Positions 43,027 to 51,883 of a stretch of DNA of 64,000 nucleotides are shown here, one piece after another (position 1 is the stretch's first letter; each line of letters starts with the position of its first letter). A program made the translations under genes and the position numbers. Where the stretch lies: NCBI GenBank assembly GCA_028279755.1, contig JANQNB010000010.1, positions 28,963 to 92,962 on the forward strand, given 5' to 3'. This DNA comes from Candidatus Nanoarchaeia archaeon (GTDB lineage Archaea > Nanobdellota > Nanobdellia > Woesearchaeales > UBA525). Under the pieces are notes generated by a model. The model was not told the DNA's origin. It searched no databases and worked only from the letters and a program-made list of their open reading frames with translations.

Positions 43027-43065
43027 CGCATTCACCTCTTTCTTTCTTCTTGAGTGGTGACTTTT

Positions 43066-43093
43066 TGTATACATATATTTTTGTTGTATATAC
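43066..43093. promoter_or_regulatory. Divergent promoter with two 8-bp palindromes
   Basis: TGTATACA at 43066-43073 and GTATATAC at 43086-43093 are perfect palindromes 12 nt apart, each within a TTTTTGT-type context. TTTTGTTG also pairs with a downstream CAACAAAA across the second palindrome. They overlap the TATA region for the orphan and TrmB genes and are plausible TrmB operator sites. Confidence 0.4.
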
Positions 43094-43137
43094 CCTCAAC
43101 AACAAAATTGATAAGTGGGTGTGAATTATGTGCTGCA

Positions 43138-43887
43138 ATGGAGGCTGCGACGCTCGAGAACGCTGGCTTGACAGCCAGCGAATCACGCATCTATCTCGCG
43201 CTGCTCAAGAGTGGCAGCTGCAAGGCCGGACGCATCGCCAAGGACACAGGGCTGAACAGAACGACCGTCTACAAGGCCCTGGAGCGCCTGATCCAGCATG
43301 GAATTGTGAGTTCTGCGGTGAAGGAGAACCGCCAATACTTCCAGGCGGCTGACCCAGACAATCTCCTTGCTGGAGTGGAGTCTGAAGAGAAGCAACTCAG
43401 CCGGAAACGCGAGGAGATCCAGAAGCTCCTGCCAGGGCTCCATACACTGTATGAATCTTCAAAGGACGAATCAGAGATCAAGATCTTCAAGGGCGTGCGC
43501 GGGCTCAAGACTGTGTTCAACGACATGCTCAATCATCTGCAAAAGAACGACACCTATCTCGCGTTCGGCGTGCCAGAGCATGCCCAGCAGTTCTGGGGCT
43601 ATTTCGAGAAGTTCAACCAGACTTTGGAAGAGAAAGGCATACACTCAAAAATAATCTTCGACGAACGCGCGACAGAGAACATCGCATCGTGCAAGAAATT
43701 CGGCTACGAGGTGAGGACATTGTCCAAAGAATTTATGAGCCCAGCAGAAGTGAACATCTACAAGGATCGCGCGGCCATCATGCTCTGGGATGAGCCATTG
43801 GCAATACTCATACAAAGCGAGTCAATCGCTCGCAGCTTTACGCAATACTTTAAACTGCTGTGGAACATGGCGAAGGTGACCTCATGA
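43138..43887 (+). CDS. TrmB family transcriptional regulator
   Basis: A 249-aa regulator. The N-terminal winged helix reads NAGLTASESRIYLALLKSGS, then IAKDTGLNRTTVYKALERLI, with a wing ending YFQAADP. A coiled coil (EEKQLSRKREEIQKLLP) leads to a PLD-like effector domain (IKIFKGVRGLKTVFNDML). ATG 43138 is the first in-frame start inside the domain. The exonuclease gene begins inside its stop codon (ATGA). Confidence 0.88.
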   Translation: MEAATLENAGLTASESRIYLALLKSGSCKAGRIAKDTGLNRTTVYKALERLIQHGIVSSAVKENRQYFQAADPDNLLAGVESEEKQLSRKREEIQKLLPGLHTLYESSKDESEIKIFKGVRGLKTVFNDMLNHLQKNDTYLAFGVPEHAQQFWGYFEKFNQTLEEKGIHSKIIFDERATENIASCKKFGYEVRTLSKEFMSPAEVNIYKDRAAIMLWDEPLAILIQSESIARSFTQYFKLLWNMAKVTS

Positions 43888-44624
43888 AACTCCTCTGCTG
43901 GAACGTGAACGGGATACGGGCTGTGATGAAGAAAGGCTTTCTCACTTTTGTCAAGAAGCACGATCCAGACGTCCTCTGCCTGCAGGAGACGCGGCAGGGA
44001 AACAACCACGAGGAATTGAAGCTTGCTGGCTATGAGGAATACTGGAATCCTGCTGACAAGAAAGGCTATAGTGGCACGCTCATCCTCACGAAAACCAAGC
44101 CGATCAAGGTCACGTACGACATTCCGAAACACGACAAGGAAGGCAGGGTCATCACCGCTGAATACAAGGACTACTTTGTCGTCAACATCTACGTGCCGAA
44201 CGCGCAGCACGGCCTGCTCCGCCTGAAATACCGCATGCAATGGGATAAGGACCTGCTCGCATACCTGAAAAAGCTGGAAAAAACCAAGCCAGTCATCGTC
44301 TGCGGTGATTTCAACGTCGCACACACGGAGATCGACCTCGCGCGCCCGAAGCAGAACGTAAAGAATCCCGGATTCACGCCAGAAGAACGCGCTGGCTTCC
44401 AGGCCTACATCGACGCTGGCTTCATCGACACGTTCAGGGTCTTCGAAAAAAGCCCGGGCCATTACACCTGGTGGAGCTTCCGCGCCAACGCTCGCGCGCG
44501 GAACATCGGCTGGCGCATCGACTACGTCGTCGTGAGCAAGAGCCTGCAGAAGCGGCTCAAGAAAGCCTATATCCTGCCGAAAGTCATGGGCTCTGACCAT
44601 TGCCCGATCGGAATAGAAATATGA
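43884..44624 (+). CDS. xthA: Exodeoxyribonuclease III / AP endonuclease
   Basis: Base-excision-repair enzyme that cuts at abasic sites and digests 3' ends. The 246-aa protein shows KLLCWNVNGIRAV, the metal-binding CLQETR, YSGTLILTK, the catalytic GDFNVAHTEIDLARP, TWWSFRANARARNIGWRIDY and the final GSDHCPIGIEI. All catalytic residues of the ExoIII family are visible. It is coupled to the upstream TrmB gene by a 4-nt overlap. It would act in the same repair pathway as MutY at 39.1 kb. Confidence 0.96.
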   Translation: MKLLCWNVNGIRAVMKKGFLTFVKKHDPDVLCLQETRQGNNHEELKLAGYEEYWNPADKKGYSGTLILTKTKPIKVTYDIPKHDKEGRVITAEYKDYFVVNIYVPNAQHGLLRLKYRMQWDKDLLAYLKKLEKTKPVIVCGDFNVAHTEIDLARPKQNVKNPGFTPEERAGFQAYIDAGFIDTFRVFEKSPGHYTWWSFRANARARNIGWRIDYVVVSKSLQKRLKKAYILPKVMGSDHCPIGIEI

Positions 44625-44718
44625 GGCAAGGGCCGAAGCCCAAGCCCTGGTGGGGGGATGCTGTGTAAGAAGAGCAATACCTCACAAGCATCTATATCTT
44701 TCCCTGAAGGGTTCAAGA

Positions 44719-45306
44719 TCAAGTTTGAGACAGTTTCTCCAGGGCCGGCTCCACTTGACTGATCTCATCGACATATATCGCAGTCATGCCGAGTGCTTCC
44801 GCAGGCGGCAAATTCTTCCTGCCGTCGTCGAAGAAAACGATCTCCGTGGCGTCGAGCTCGAATTTCTTGAGCAGCTGCTCGTAGATGCTTTGACCAGGCT
44901 TCCGGCATCCGGCTTCATAGCTCCACATGCCGAAATCGAAGAGCTCAAGGAAATGGAACTTCTCGTCAAGATAGGGCACGCGATCCGGCGGACTATTGCT
45001 GAGGAAGCCGAGTCTGTACTGTTTTTTCAGCCGAATCACTGCCTCTTTGGCGCCAGGTTGCAATTCGTAGCTGTCAAAATAGACCTGCTTGAGCTCATCA
45101 ATCTCGTCAATACCAAATTCGCGCTGTGCCCGTTCCCAATAGGATTCGGCGCTCTCGCGACCTTCCCGACAATCTTTGGAGAACCCACCGTCAAGCACTT
45201 CTTTCACGAAAGCTGGTTCGAATCCCCAACGATCGCAGACACGCTCGATCGCGATGCTGAGCCCGTCGTTGAAGAACACGCCGCTGAGATCCAGGAGCAC
45301 GATCAT
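44719..45306 (-). CDS. HAD-superfamily phosphatase
   Basis: A 195-aa HAD protein of the HAD-IA/YihX type. Motif I is LLDLSGVFF, where Ser replaces the second Asp of DxD, which could reduce phosphatase activity. Motif II is FLSNSPP, motif III the Lys in CRKPGQSIYEQLL and motif IV VFFDDGRKN. The substrate is unknown. The 94 nt between this gene and xthA hold nothing I can identify. Confidence 0.85.
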   Translation of the reverse strand: MIVLLDLSGVFFNDGLSIAIERVCDRWGFEPAFVKEVLDGGFSKDCREGRESAESYWERAQREFGIDEIDELKQVYFDSYELQPGAKEAVIRLKKQYRLGFLSNSPPDRVPYLDEKFHFLELFDFGMWSYEAGCRKPGQSIYEQLLKKFELDATEIVFFDDGRKNLPPAEALGMTAIYVDEISQVEPALEKLSQT

Positions 45307-45384
45307 GACAGCGCTGGAATTCTCTCTTCTTTTCTAGTTTCCGGTTGTGCAAAACCAGGCGCTTGCTCCACCCTTCAAGAGAGC

Positions 45385-45395
45385 ATTTATATAGG
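45385..45395 (+). promoter_or_regulatory. TATA box of the acetolactate-synthase-like gene
   Basis: ATTTATATAGG, centred 27 nt before ATG 45417, so the transcript is leaderless. Confidence 0.6.
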
Positions 45396-45416
45396 AAATT
45401 CACCTCACGCTCCTGT

Positions 45417-47075
45417 ATGAAAGCCTCAGATATTCTTGTGAAAAGCCTTGAAGCGGAAGGCGTCCAGCACGTCTATGGCGTGCCCGGAGAAGAGAATCAG
45501 GACTTGCTGTTCAGCCTGCAGAAAAGCAGCATCAGATTCGTGCCGACGCGCCACGAGCAGGGCGCTGCGTTCATCGCAGACGTCTACGGCCGGCTCACTG
45601 GCAAGGCCGGCGTGTGCCTCGCCACCCTGGGCCCGGGCGCGACAAACCTCCTGACAGGCGTGGCAGACGCCCATTTCGACAAAAGCCCGGTCGTGGCGAT
45701 CACAGGCCAGGGCGACTCTGACCGGCTGCACAAGGAAAGCCACCAGGCTGTCAACATCGTGCATATGTTTGAAGCGGTCACGAAGTGGAACACCAGCATC
45801 CAGAATCCTGCAATCATTCCCGAAGTCGTCAGAAAGGCCTTCAAGCTCGCAGAGATGGAGAAGCCAGGCGCGACCCACTTGGAACTGCCGGAAGATGTTG
45901 CCAAGATGCAGGTCAAAGGCAAACCTATTCTGCCAAAACGCCTGCGACGAGCTGCGCCTGACTACAAAGCGATCGACCAGGCCTTGGAGCTCATCAAGAA
46001 AGCGAAATATCCCCTGATCATCGCCGGCAACGGTGCGATCAGGAAGCTCGCGAGCAAGCACCTCAGGCAATTCGTCGAGAAGACTGGCATCCCGGTCGCG
46101 CACACCTTCATGGGCAAAGGCGCTGTCTCCGACATGGACGAGCATTCCCTGTTCACGATCGGCCTCGGTGCGCGCGATTATGTCATGTGCTATGTGGACA
46201 AGGCAGATCTCATCATCACAGTGGGTTATGACATCGCAGAATACGGTCCAGAGCATTGGAATCCAAAGAAAGACAAGAAGCTCATCCATATCGACTTCAC
46301 GCCTGCAGAAGTCTACGACTATTACCAGCCGGATGCAGAGATCGTGGCTGACATCAGCGCAACGCTCTGGGAGCTCAACCAGCGCCTGGAGAAAGAGAAC
46401 ATCAGCTTCGATCCCTGCGTGATCACGCCGCTTCGCGAGCGCATCATGAAAGACCATAAGAGCTATGATCTCAAGGACAATGCAAAACCAACAGTGCCAG
46501 GCACACTCAACATTCTCAGAACGCTGCTTGACGACGACGATATCTTGATCAGCGACGTCGGCAGTCATAAGATGTGGATCGCGCGCAATTACTGCACGCA
46601 CGTCCCAGGCACGGTCATCATCAGCAATGGCCTGGCGAGCATGGGCATCGCCCTTCCAGGAGGGATCGCGGCTAAGATCGCGTACCCCAAACAAAAGGTT
46701 GTTGCTGCGATGGGCGACGGCGGCTTCCTCATGAATGTGCAGGAGATCGAGACAGCGAAACGCCTCAAGCTCGGCTATGTCATTCTCGTGTTCAACGACA
46801 ACGACTACGGGCTCATCAGATGGAAGCAGGAAGCGGCAGAAGGCAAGCACTTCGGCACCGCATTGACGAATCCTGATTATGTCAAACTCGCCGAGAGCTT
46901 CGGCATAAAGGGATACAATCCGAAGAACGTGAAGCAACTCAAGCGCGACCTGAAGAAAGCGGTCGACAGCAAGGAATTGTGCATTGTCGCTGTCGACATC
47001 GACCCGAGCGAGAACATGAAACTAAGCAAAAAACTCGACAAAGACTGGTGCGAGACCTTCGACTTTAAGTGCTAG
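45417..47075 (+). CDS. Thiamine-diphosphate enzyme, acetolactate synthase-like
   Basis: A 552-aa enzyme with the three domains of the ALS/pyruvate oxidase family. The TPP-activating Glu lies in TRHEQGAAFIADVYGR, then LATLGPGATNLLTGVADAHF. The central domain includes PLIIAGNGAIR. The C-terminal TPP/Mg motif begins GDGGFLMNVQE and ends FNDNDYG. It most resembles catabolic acetolactate synthase (AlsS), with no regulatory subunit nearby. Pyruvate oxidase or another decarboxylase is possible. The aldehyde dehydrogenase gene follows on the same strand, after a large hairpin region. Confidence 0.85.
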   Translation: MKASDILVKSLEAEGVQHVYGVPGEENQDLLFSLQKSSIRFVPTRHEQGAAFIADVYGRLTGKAGVCLATLGPGATNLLTGVADAHFDKSPVVAITGQGDSDRLHKESHQAVNIVHMFEAVTKWNTSIQNPAIIPEVVRKAFKLAEMEKPGATHLELPEDVAKMQVKGKPILPKRLRRAAPDYKAIDQALELIKKAKYPLIIAGNGAIRKLASKHLRQFVEKTGIPVAHTFMGKGAVSDMDEHSLFTIGLGARDYVMCYVDKADLIITVGYDIAEYGPEHWNPKKDKKLIHIDFTPAEVYDYYQPDAEIVADISATLWELNQRLEKENISFDPCVITPLRERIMKDHKSYDLKDNAKPTVPGTLNILRTLLDDDDILISDVGSHKMWIARNYCTHVPGTVIISNGLASMGIALPGGIAAKIAYPKQKVVAAMGDGGFLMNVQEIETAKRLKLGYVILVFNDNDYGLIRWKQEAAEGKHFGTALTNPDYVKLAESFGIKGYNPKNVKQLKRDLKKAVDSKELCIVAVDIDPSENMKLSKKLDKDWCETFDFKC

Positions 47076-47076
47076 G

Positions 47077-47181
47077 GCGCAGTCACCAGCGCCTTGGCGC
47101 TCTCGCTATTGGCATTGCGGTGACACGAATCGGAGACATGAGCGGTGATGGATGAGGTGAGCGCCGCTCTGGTGACTGCGC
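47077..47181. repeat. Large inverted repeat between the ALS-like and aldehyde dehydrogenase genes
   Basis: GCGCAGTCACCAG at 47077-47089 and CTGGTGACTGCGC at 47169-47181 form perfect 13-bp arms about 80 nt apart. Inside, AGCGCC-TT-GGCGCT (47088-47101) is another palindrome. Words such as GGCGCTCTC, CTCTCGCTA, CGCAGT and GCCTTGGC also occur at 9371-9640, so the two regions look like one repeat family. It could also act as a terminator or attenuator within the operon. Confidence 0.65.
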
Positions 47182-47190
47182 GAGGAAAAA

Positions 47191-48549
47191 ATGAAAGCAA
47201 TCAACCCTTACACTGAAGAACTCATCAAGGACTACACAGAGCACACTGACAAAGAAGTCAGCAAGATCCTCGACGACATGCATGAAGCCTGGCTCTCTTG
47301 GAAGCACACCAGCTTTGCAGAGCGAAAGAAGCTCATGAAGAACGCCGCGAAGGTCTTGCGCAAGAACGCCAAGAAGTACGCGCAGCGTATGACTGACGAG
47401 ATGGGCAAGCCGATCACGCAGGGCAAGGCGGAAATCGAGAAATGCGCCTGGGTGTGCGACTACTACGCAGACAACGCAGAAGCGATGCTCGCAGACGAGA
47501 AAGCGACAAGCGATGGCAAGCAAGCGTTTGTCAGGTTCCAACCGCTCGGCATCGTGCTTGCGGTCATGCCGTGGAACTTCCCACACTGGCAGGTCTGGCG
47601 CTTTGCCGCGCCTGCCCTGATGGCAGGCAATGTGGGTGCTTTGAAACACGCGAGCAACGTGCCTGGCTGCGCTTTGGACATCGAAGCAGTGTTCAAGGAA
47701 GCTGGCTTTCCCAAGAATGTCTTCCGCACCTTCCTGATCGGCAGCAGGCAGGTCGAAGCGGTCATCAGGAACGACCATGTCGAAGCTGTCACGCTGACTG
47801 GCAGCGAGAAAGCAGGCGGCATCGTGGCGAGCCAGGCAGGCTCTGAGATCAAGCACACGGTGATGGAACTCGGCGGCTCTGACCCCTTTGTCGTGCTCGA
47901 CGACGTCGATGTCGAGCACTGCGCCTTGCAGGCGGTGAACGGGCGCATGATCAACACTGGCCAGAGCTGCATCGCAGCCAAACGCTTCATCGTGAACGAG
48001 AAGGTCTACGACGACTTCGTGCAGAAATACGTCGCGTTCATCGAAGCACAGAAGATGAGCGATCCGAACGACAAGACTGTCAATGTCGGTCCTTTGGCAA
48101 AACCGCAGTTTGTCGACGATATCGACGCACTTGTGCAGGACGCGGTCAAGAAAGGCGCGAGCGTCATCACCGGCGGCAAGCGCCCGGAAGGAAAAGGCTA
48201 TTTCTACAAGCCGACTGTCGTGACTGACGTCACGCCAGACATGGATCTCTATCATGAAGAGACCTTCGGCCCGGTCGCGACGATCTACAAAGTCAAAGAC
48301 GACGACGAAGCGGTGAAGCTCGCGAACGCCACCCGTTTCGGCCTTGGCGCGAGCGTCTGGAGCAAGGACAGCAAGCGCGCGTTGAAGGTTGCGGACCAGA
48401 TAGAGGCTGGCGCAGTCTTCATCAACGGTATTGTCAAGAGCGATCCACGGCTGCCGTTCGGCGGCGTGAAGAAAAGCGGCTACGGCCGCGAGCTCAGCCA
48501 TTACGGCATCAAGGAATTCACGAATGTCAAGACGTATTGGGTGCGTTAA
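47191..48549 (+). CDS. NAD(P)-dependent aldehyde dehydrogenase (succinate-semialdehyde type)
   Basis: Oxidises an aldehyde to the acid. The 452-aa protein has GIVLAVMPWNFPHWQVWR in the coenzyme site, the VTLTGSEKAG region, the general base in MELGGSDPFVV and the catalytic Cys in NTGQSCIAAKR. The length and motifs fit the YneI-type succinate-semialdehyde dehydrogenases. GAGG lies just before the ATG. Its substrate could be a product of the TPP enzyme upstream, though this is inference. The last 4 nt overlap the convergent HAD gene. Confidence 0.93.
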   Translation: MKAINPYTEELIKDYTEHTDKEVSKILDDMHEAWLSWKHTSFAERKKLMKNAAKVLRKNAKKYAQRMTDEMGKPITQGKAEIEKCAWVCDYYADNAEAMLADEKATSDGKQAFVRFQPLGIVLAVMPWNFPHWQVWRFAAPALMAGNVGALKHASNVPGCALDIEAVFKEAGFPKNVFRTFLIGSRQVEAVIRNDHVEAVTLTGSEKAGGIVASQAGSEIKHTVMELGGSDPFVVLDDVDVEHCALQAVNGRMINTGQSCIAAKRFIVNEKVYDDFVQKYVAFIEAQKMSDPNDKTVNVGPLAKPQFVDDIDALVQDAVKKGASVITGGKRPEGKGYFYKPTVVTDVTPDMDLYHEETFGPVATIYKVKDDDEAVKLANATRFGLGASVWSKDSKRALKVADQIEAGAVFINGIVKSDPRLPFGGVKKSGYGRELSHYGIKEFTNVKTYWVR

Positions 48550-49205
48550 AGGATAGATTCAATCGCTGTGATGTCCTTGAGCAGATCTTTCACTCCCAGC
48601 GCTCTCGCTTCTTCTTCGCTCAAATGGCCGGTGAGCACCACCACGGGCTTTATTCCTGCGTTCCTCGCCATCTGGACGTCGCTCTCTGCATCGCCGACCA
48701 TGATCGTCTCGTCTGGCGTAGCGCCGTATTCCTTCATCATCTGGTTGAGTGTGTATGGATCAGGCTTCTGATGCTCTCTTGGCACTTGGTAGGCAGAGAC
48801 GACCTTGGCAAAGACGTCAGGAATGTTGAATTTCGGCACGACGTGCTCCCAGAAGATTTTATGATGCTGGCCAGTCACAACACAGAGCGTGTACTTTTCA
48901 GCCAATCGCTGCAAAAGTTCAGGAATTCCATCAAGGACGTGGAGTTCGTTGACAAAGGTGTCGCCGAATAAGTTTTCCTCGTATGCCTCACAAGCCTTAT
49001 CGACAAGCTCCGGATGCTCCTTGAGCAGCTCTTTCAGCTCGTCCCTGTGGGATTGTCCCCATTTGGCGAGGATTCTCTTCCTTTCCTCAGCAGGATCGAG
49101 TTCAACGCCGACTTTCTCCAGCGCTTTGTGATAGCACGCGAAATACCCTTCCTTAGAACCAAGTGTGAAAACGTCATCCCAGTCAAAGATGATGAGCTTG
49201 ATCAT
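48546..49205 (-). CDS. HAD-superfamily phosphatase (phosphoglycolate phosphatase-like)
   Basis: A 219-aa HAD protein with intact motifs: IIFDWDDVFTLGS (motif I), CVVTGQHH (motif II region), HQKPDPYTLNQMM (motif III Lys) and MVGDAESDVQMARNAG (motif IV). The helical cap fits the phosphoglycolate phosphatase/Gph group. It starts inside the CYTH stop (ATGA). It is the last gene of the long purine operon and might dephosphorylate a nucleotide or sugar phosphate. Confidence 0.9.
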   Translation of the reverse strand: MIKLIIFDWDDVFTLGSKEGYFACYHKALEKVGVELDPAEERKRILAKWGQSHRDELKELLKEHPELVDKACEAYEENLFGDTFVNELHVLDGIPELLQRLAEKYTLCVVTGQHHKIFWEHVVPKFNIPDVFAKVVSAYQVPREHQKPDPYTLNQMMKEYGATPDETIMVGDAESDVQMARNAGIKPVVVLTGHLSEEEARALGVKDLLKDITAIESIL

Positions 49206-49726
49206 AGTTTCTTGTACTTGAACCGTTCGAGCTCTTTTTCGATGTCTTCGTAGCTCTTGCCAACAAGCATGCCACCGGCCACCCAGAGTTCGTTGGTGAT
49301 ATCCGCGAGGCACCAGAGCGGCATAATCAGGTCGTCCTTGCCATGGCCACCTTCGAACTCTGCGTCAACCACAACAAGCCCTTTCAGCTTGTCCTGATAC
49401 ACATCAACCTCAAACCGGATCCCGTTCTGCTCGAAATAATGGCGGATCTTGCGGGAACGCTTGCCTTCGACACTGTCCATGAGCTCGTCGTACTGTTCTT
49501 TTGTGATTAGCACTGTGTGTTCGTGCTGCACAGACGCGTCACCCTCCTTCACGGGATATTTTCTCGTGATCTCGAAGCGGTCCCCGTTCTTCCGGATACG
49601 CAGATCGGGATGGTGCGCCTTTGTCGGCAGCATGACATCGACGATCTCCTTCTTTTCGCAATCCTCGAGCCCTGGCGGGAATTCCTTCGCCAAGAACGTG
49701 CGTTCGTGCTCGATCTCGTGGCTCAT
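49202..49726 (-). CDS. CYTH-domain protein (tripolyphosphatase/adenylate cyclase class IV-like)
   Basis: A 174-aa CYTH protein. The signature EIEHER (ExExE/K type) opens the chain, followed by HPDLRIRKNGDRFEITRKYP and FEVDVYQDKLKGLVVVDAEF with the alternating charged residues that bind triphosphate and metals in the tunnel. Members hydrolyse inorganic tripolyphosphate or thiamine triphosphate, or cyclise ATP; which one applies cannot be told. It overlaps both neighbours by 4 nt. Confidence 0.88.
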   Translation of the reverse strand: MSHEIEHERTFLAKEFPPGLEDCEKKEIVDVMLPTKAHHPDLRIRKNGDRFEITRKYPVKEGDASVQHEHTVLITKEQYDELMDSVEGKRSRKIRHYFEQNGIRFEVDVYQDKLKGLVVVDAEFEGGHGKDDLIMPLWCLADITNELWVAGGMLVGKSYEDIEKELERFKYKKL

Positions 49727-50424
49727 GAGAAAAGCCCCGCGAGCCAGGAGAAGAATTTCTTGACAAAGCTCTTTTTCTCGGCAGGCGTATCTTCACCATC
49801 CTCGTCTTCTGGAGGTGGCGGCGGCGTTTCTTCCTCGTCAAAGCACGTGCCGCGGCAATCGCGAGACCAGCACTCGTAGCTGTACACGCAATCGTCGCCA
49901 CGGGCTTTCACTGCCATCATGTCGCCGTCCTTGTCGCAATACTTCGACGCGACACGCGTGCCTTCAGCCAGGCATTGATCGCCAAAGAGGCAGCCCTCGC
50001 AATCCTTGAGCTCCTGCGGCACGATGACATCGTCTTCCTCATCTTCCATGGGCTTTGGTCCGAGGAATTCCTGCAGGACGTCCACGCGCACGTCGAAATC
50101 CCGCGCTTCGAAATACTCACGGGTCCGAACGGCTGAGTCAGTGTCACCCATACCGTCTACGATCGTCACATCATCGCCTTCGATGAACACGAGGAATTTC
50201 TCATCGACATTCAGGAGATCCCAGGTGATCATGGATTCCACTGCGCCAGTGAAGGTCGTGCCATACACCTGCATGTGCGCTGCGAACTCTGCAGCAGTGA
50301 TCACTGCAGTCGAGCCGCCGCTGTCATCCACAACAGTCACGTAACCGGCCTTCTCGAGCGGTGTCAGCGCGGCAACGCTGCCAACCAGCAGGAGTGCCAA
50401 GAGCACCATGATCAAACTTCGCAT
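49723..50424 (-). CDS. Secreted Cys-rich protein of unknown function
   Basis: A 233-aa protein with signal peptide SLIMVLLALLLVGSVAAL. The first half is a mixed domain (TVVDDSGGSTAVITAAEFAA). The second half has eight cysteines (CEGCLFGDQC ... CDKDG ... CVYSYECWSRDCRGTC), probably disulphide-bonded, then a PPPPP linker and an amphipathic C-terminus (KSFVKKFFSWLAGLF). ATG 50424 has GAGGTGA upstream. It lies 10 nt after purB in the purine operon, where an exported protein is unexpected. Confidence 0.78.
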   Translation of the reverse strand: MRSLIMVLLALLLVGSVAALTPLEKAGYVTVVDDSGGSTAVITAAEFAAHMQVYGTTFTGAVESMITWDLLNVDEKFLVFIEGDDVTIVDGMGDTDSAVRTREYFEARDFDVRVDVLQEFLGPKPMEDEEDDVIVPQELKDCEGCLFGDQCLAEGTRVASKYCDKDGDMMAVKARGDDCVYSYECWSRDCRGTCFDEEETPPPPPEDEDGEDTPAEKKSFVKKFFSWLAGLFS

Positions 50425-50434
50425 CAGTTTCACC

Positions 50435-51883
50435 TCAGACATTGATCGTTGCATCGGCTGTGCCAATGAGATCTGCGTATTGTTCAAGAACCGGTGCGAC
50501 ATGCTTGGTTAAAAACTCTTCGGTCTGCAAGGCAGCCGGCCCGGCGAAACGCTCGGGCTCGTTCAAGATGCCGTCGAGAAAGGTCTGGCTGACAGGAATC
50601 ATCTTATCTCCCGCAATGCGACCCAAGAGGTCGTTATCCAATCCTTTTAGCTTCACACGCTTGCCAGCAGTATCAGAATGCTCTTTGACCCGTCCATGCA
50701 CCTCCTGTCGGTCACCGCCTTGCTTCACCGCTTCCATGATGATGGCTTCTGTCGCCATGAAGGGCAATTCCATCTCCAGATGCCGTCGTATTTGGGCAGG
50801 GTACACGACCATCCCGTTCGTGATGTTCTGATAGAGCTTCAGGATGGCGTTTGTCAAGAGGAAAGCCTGGGGCAAATACATCCTTCGAATGGCGCTGTCA
50901 TCAAGCGTCCGTTCTAACCATTGGTTTGCAGCCGTCTGCGCAACCTCTGCTTGTAATCCAAGCAATTTGCGGCACAACCCGGTCATTCGTTCAGAACGCA
51001 TTGGGTTCTTCTTGTATGCCATTGCGCTGCTCCCTTTTTGGCCCTTTGCAAAGGGCTCATCCATGAGCTTCAGGTTTGACATCAGGCGGAGATCGACGGC
51101 GAACTTGTGCGCAGCGATTGCGATGCCTCCTAGTGCGCTGACGATGATATGGTCCAGCATGCGGGGGTAGGTCTGCCCAGTGACTGGAAACGCTGTTTCG
51201 AATCCGAGTTTCTTGCTCACAAGCGAATCCAACTCCTTCACTTTCTCGAAATCTCCATCGAACAGTTCGAAATAGCTTGCCTGCGTTCCTGTCGTACCTT
51301 TCGCGCCTCGCGCTTGGATCTCGCCTTCGGCCTGATCCAACAAACGGAGCCCTATCATAAGATCGTGGAGATATAAGGTGGCTCGTTTACCTATCGTTGT
51401 TGGCTGTCCTGCTTGATAATGCGTGTAACCGAGCGTGACGAGGCCTCTGTGCTCGTGCGCAAATGCTCGCAGGTTTTCCATGGTGTCGATAATTTGCGGT
51501 CTCAGGAGCCGTAGGGCCTCGCGCATCTGCAACAATTCGGTGTTGTCGCACACATACATCGAAGTGGCGCCCGCATGGATGATTGCCTTTGCGGTGGGGC
51601 AGTGCGTTCCGAACTCGTGCACGTGTGCCAAGACATCATGCCGTAGCTCTTTCTCTTTCCTTGCAGCCAGATCGTAGTCGATCGGCTCGTCGAGCGCGTT
51701 CCTCATTTCTGCGACCATCGCCTTGGTCACCTGCGACAAGCCGAGCTCGTGCTGCGCTTCAGCCAGCGCGATCCAACATCGTCGCCATGTGGTGAACTTG
51801 TAATTGTTAGAGAACAGTTCCTGGAATGCTCGGTCAGTGTACCTGCCCACTAAAGGATCCTGATATATGTTATGATCAGCCAT
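50435..51883 (-). CDS. purB: Adenylosuccinate lyase
   Basis: Catalyses the SAICAR-to-AICAR step and adenylosuccinate cleavage to AMP. The 482-aa protein shows HDVLAHVHEFGTHCPTAKAI, the catalytic TTGTQASYFELF region, and the superfamily signature KGSSAMAYKKNPMRSERM on the mobile loop. The ATG overlaps the purM stop by 8 nt, with GGGGGGTGG upstream. Confidence 0.95.
   Translation of the reverse strand: MADHNIYQDPLVGRYTDRAFQELFSNNYKFTTWRRCWIALAEAQHELGLSQVTKAMVAEMRNALDEPIDYDLAARKEKELRHDVLAHVHEFGTHCPTAKAIIHAGATSMYVCDNTELLQMREALRLLRPQIIDTMENLRAFAHEHRGLVTLGYTHYQAGQPTTIGKRATLYLHDLMIGLRLLDQAEGEIQARGAKGTTGTQASYFELFDGDFEKVKELDSLVSKKLGFETAFPVTGQTYPRMLDHIIVSALGGIAIAAHKFAVDLRLMSNLKLMDEPFAKGQKGSSAMAYKKNPMRSERMTGLCRKLLGLQAEVAQTAANQWLERTLDDSAIRRMYLPQAFLLTNAILKLYQNITNGMVVYPAQIRRHLEMELPFMATEAIIMEAVKQGGDRQEVHGRVKEHSDTAGKRVKLKGLDNDLLGRIAGDKMIPVSQTFLDGILNEPERFAGPAALQTEEFLTKHVAPVLEQYADLIGTADATINV

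Noticed and set aside
44625..44718. Possible small RNA between xthA and the HAD gene
   Set aside because: The 94 nt show only G-rich runs, with no convincing stem, promoter or conserved motif.
45215..45225. tRNA T-arm-like GGTTCGAATCC
   Set aside because: It lies inside the HAD phosphatase gene, and no matching acceptor stem, D-arm or anticodon arm is found around it on either strand.
45426..46937. 503-aa frame antisense to the ALS-like gene
   Set aside because: It mirrors a well-supported enzyme gene; long antisense frames are common in GC-rich DNA and this one has no recognisable motif or promoter.
47083..48501. 472-aa frame antisense to the aldehyde dehydrogenase
   Set aside because: Same reasoning: shadow of a canonical enzyme gene with poorly structured, His/Arg-rich composition.
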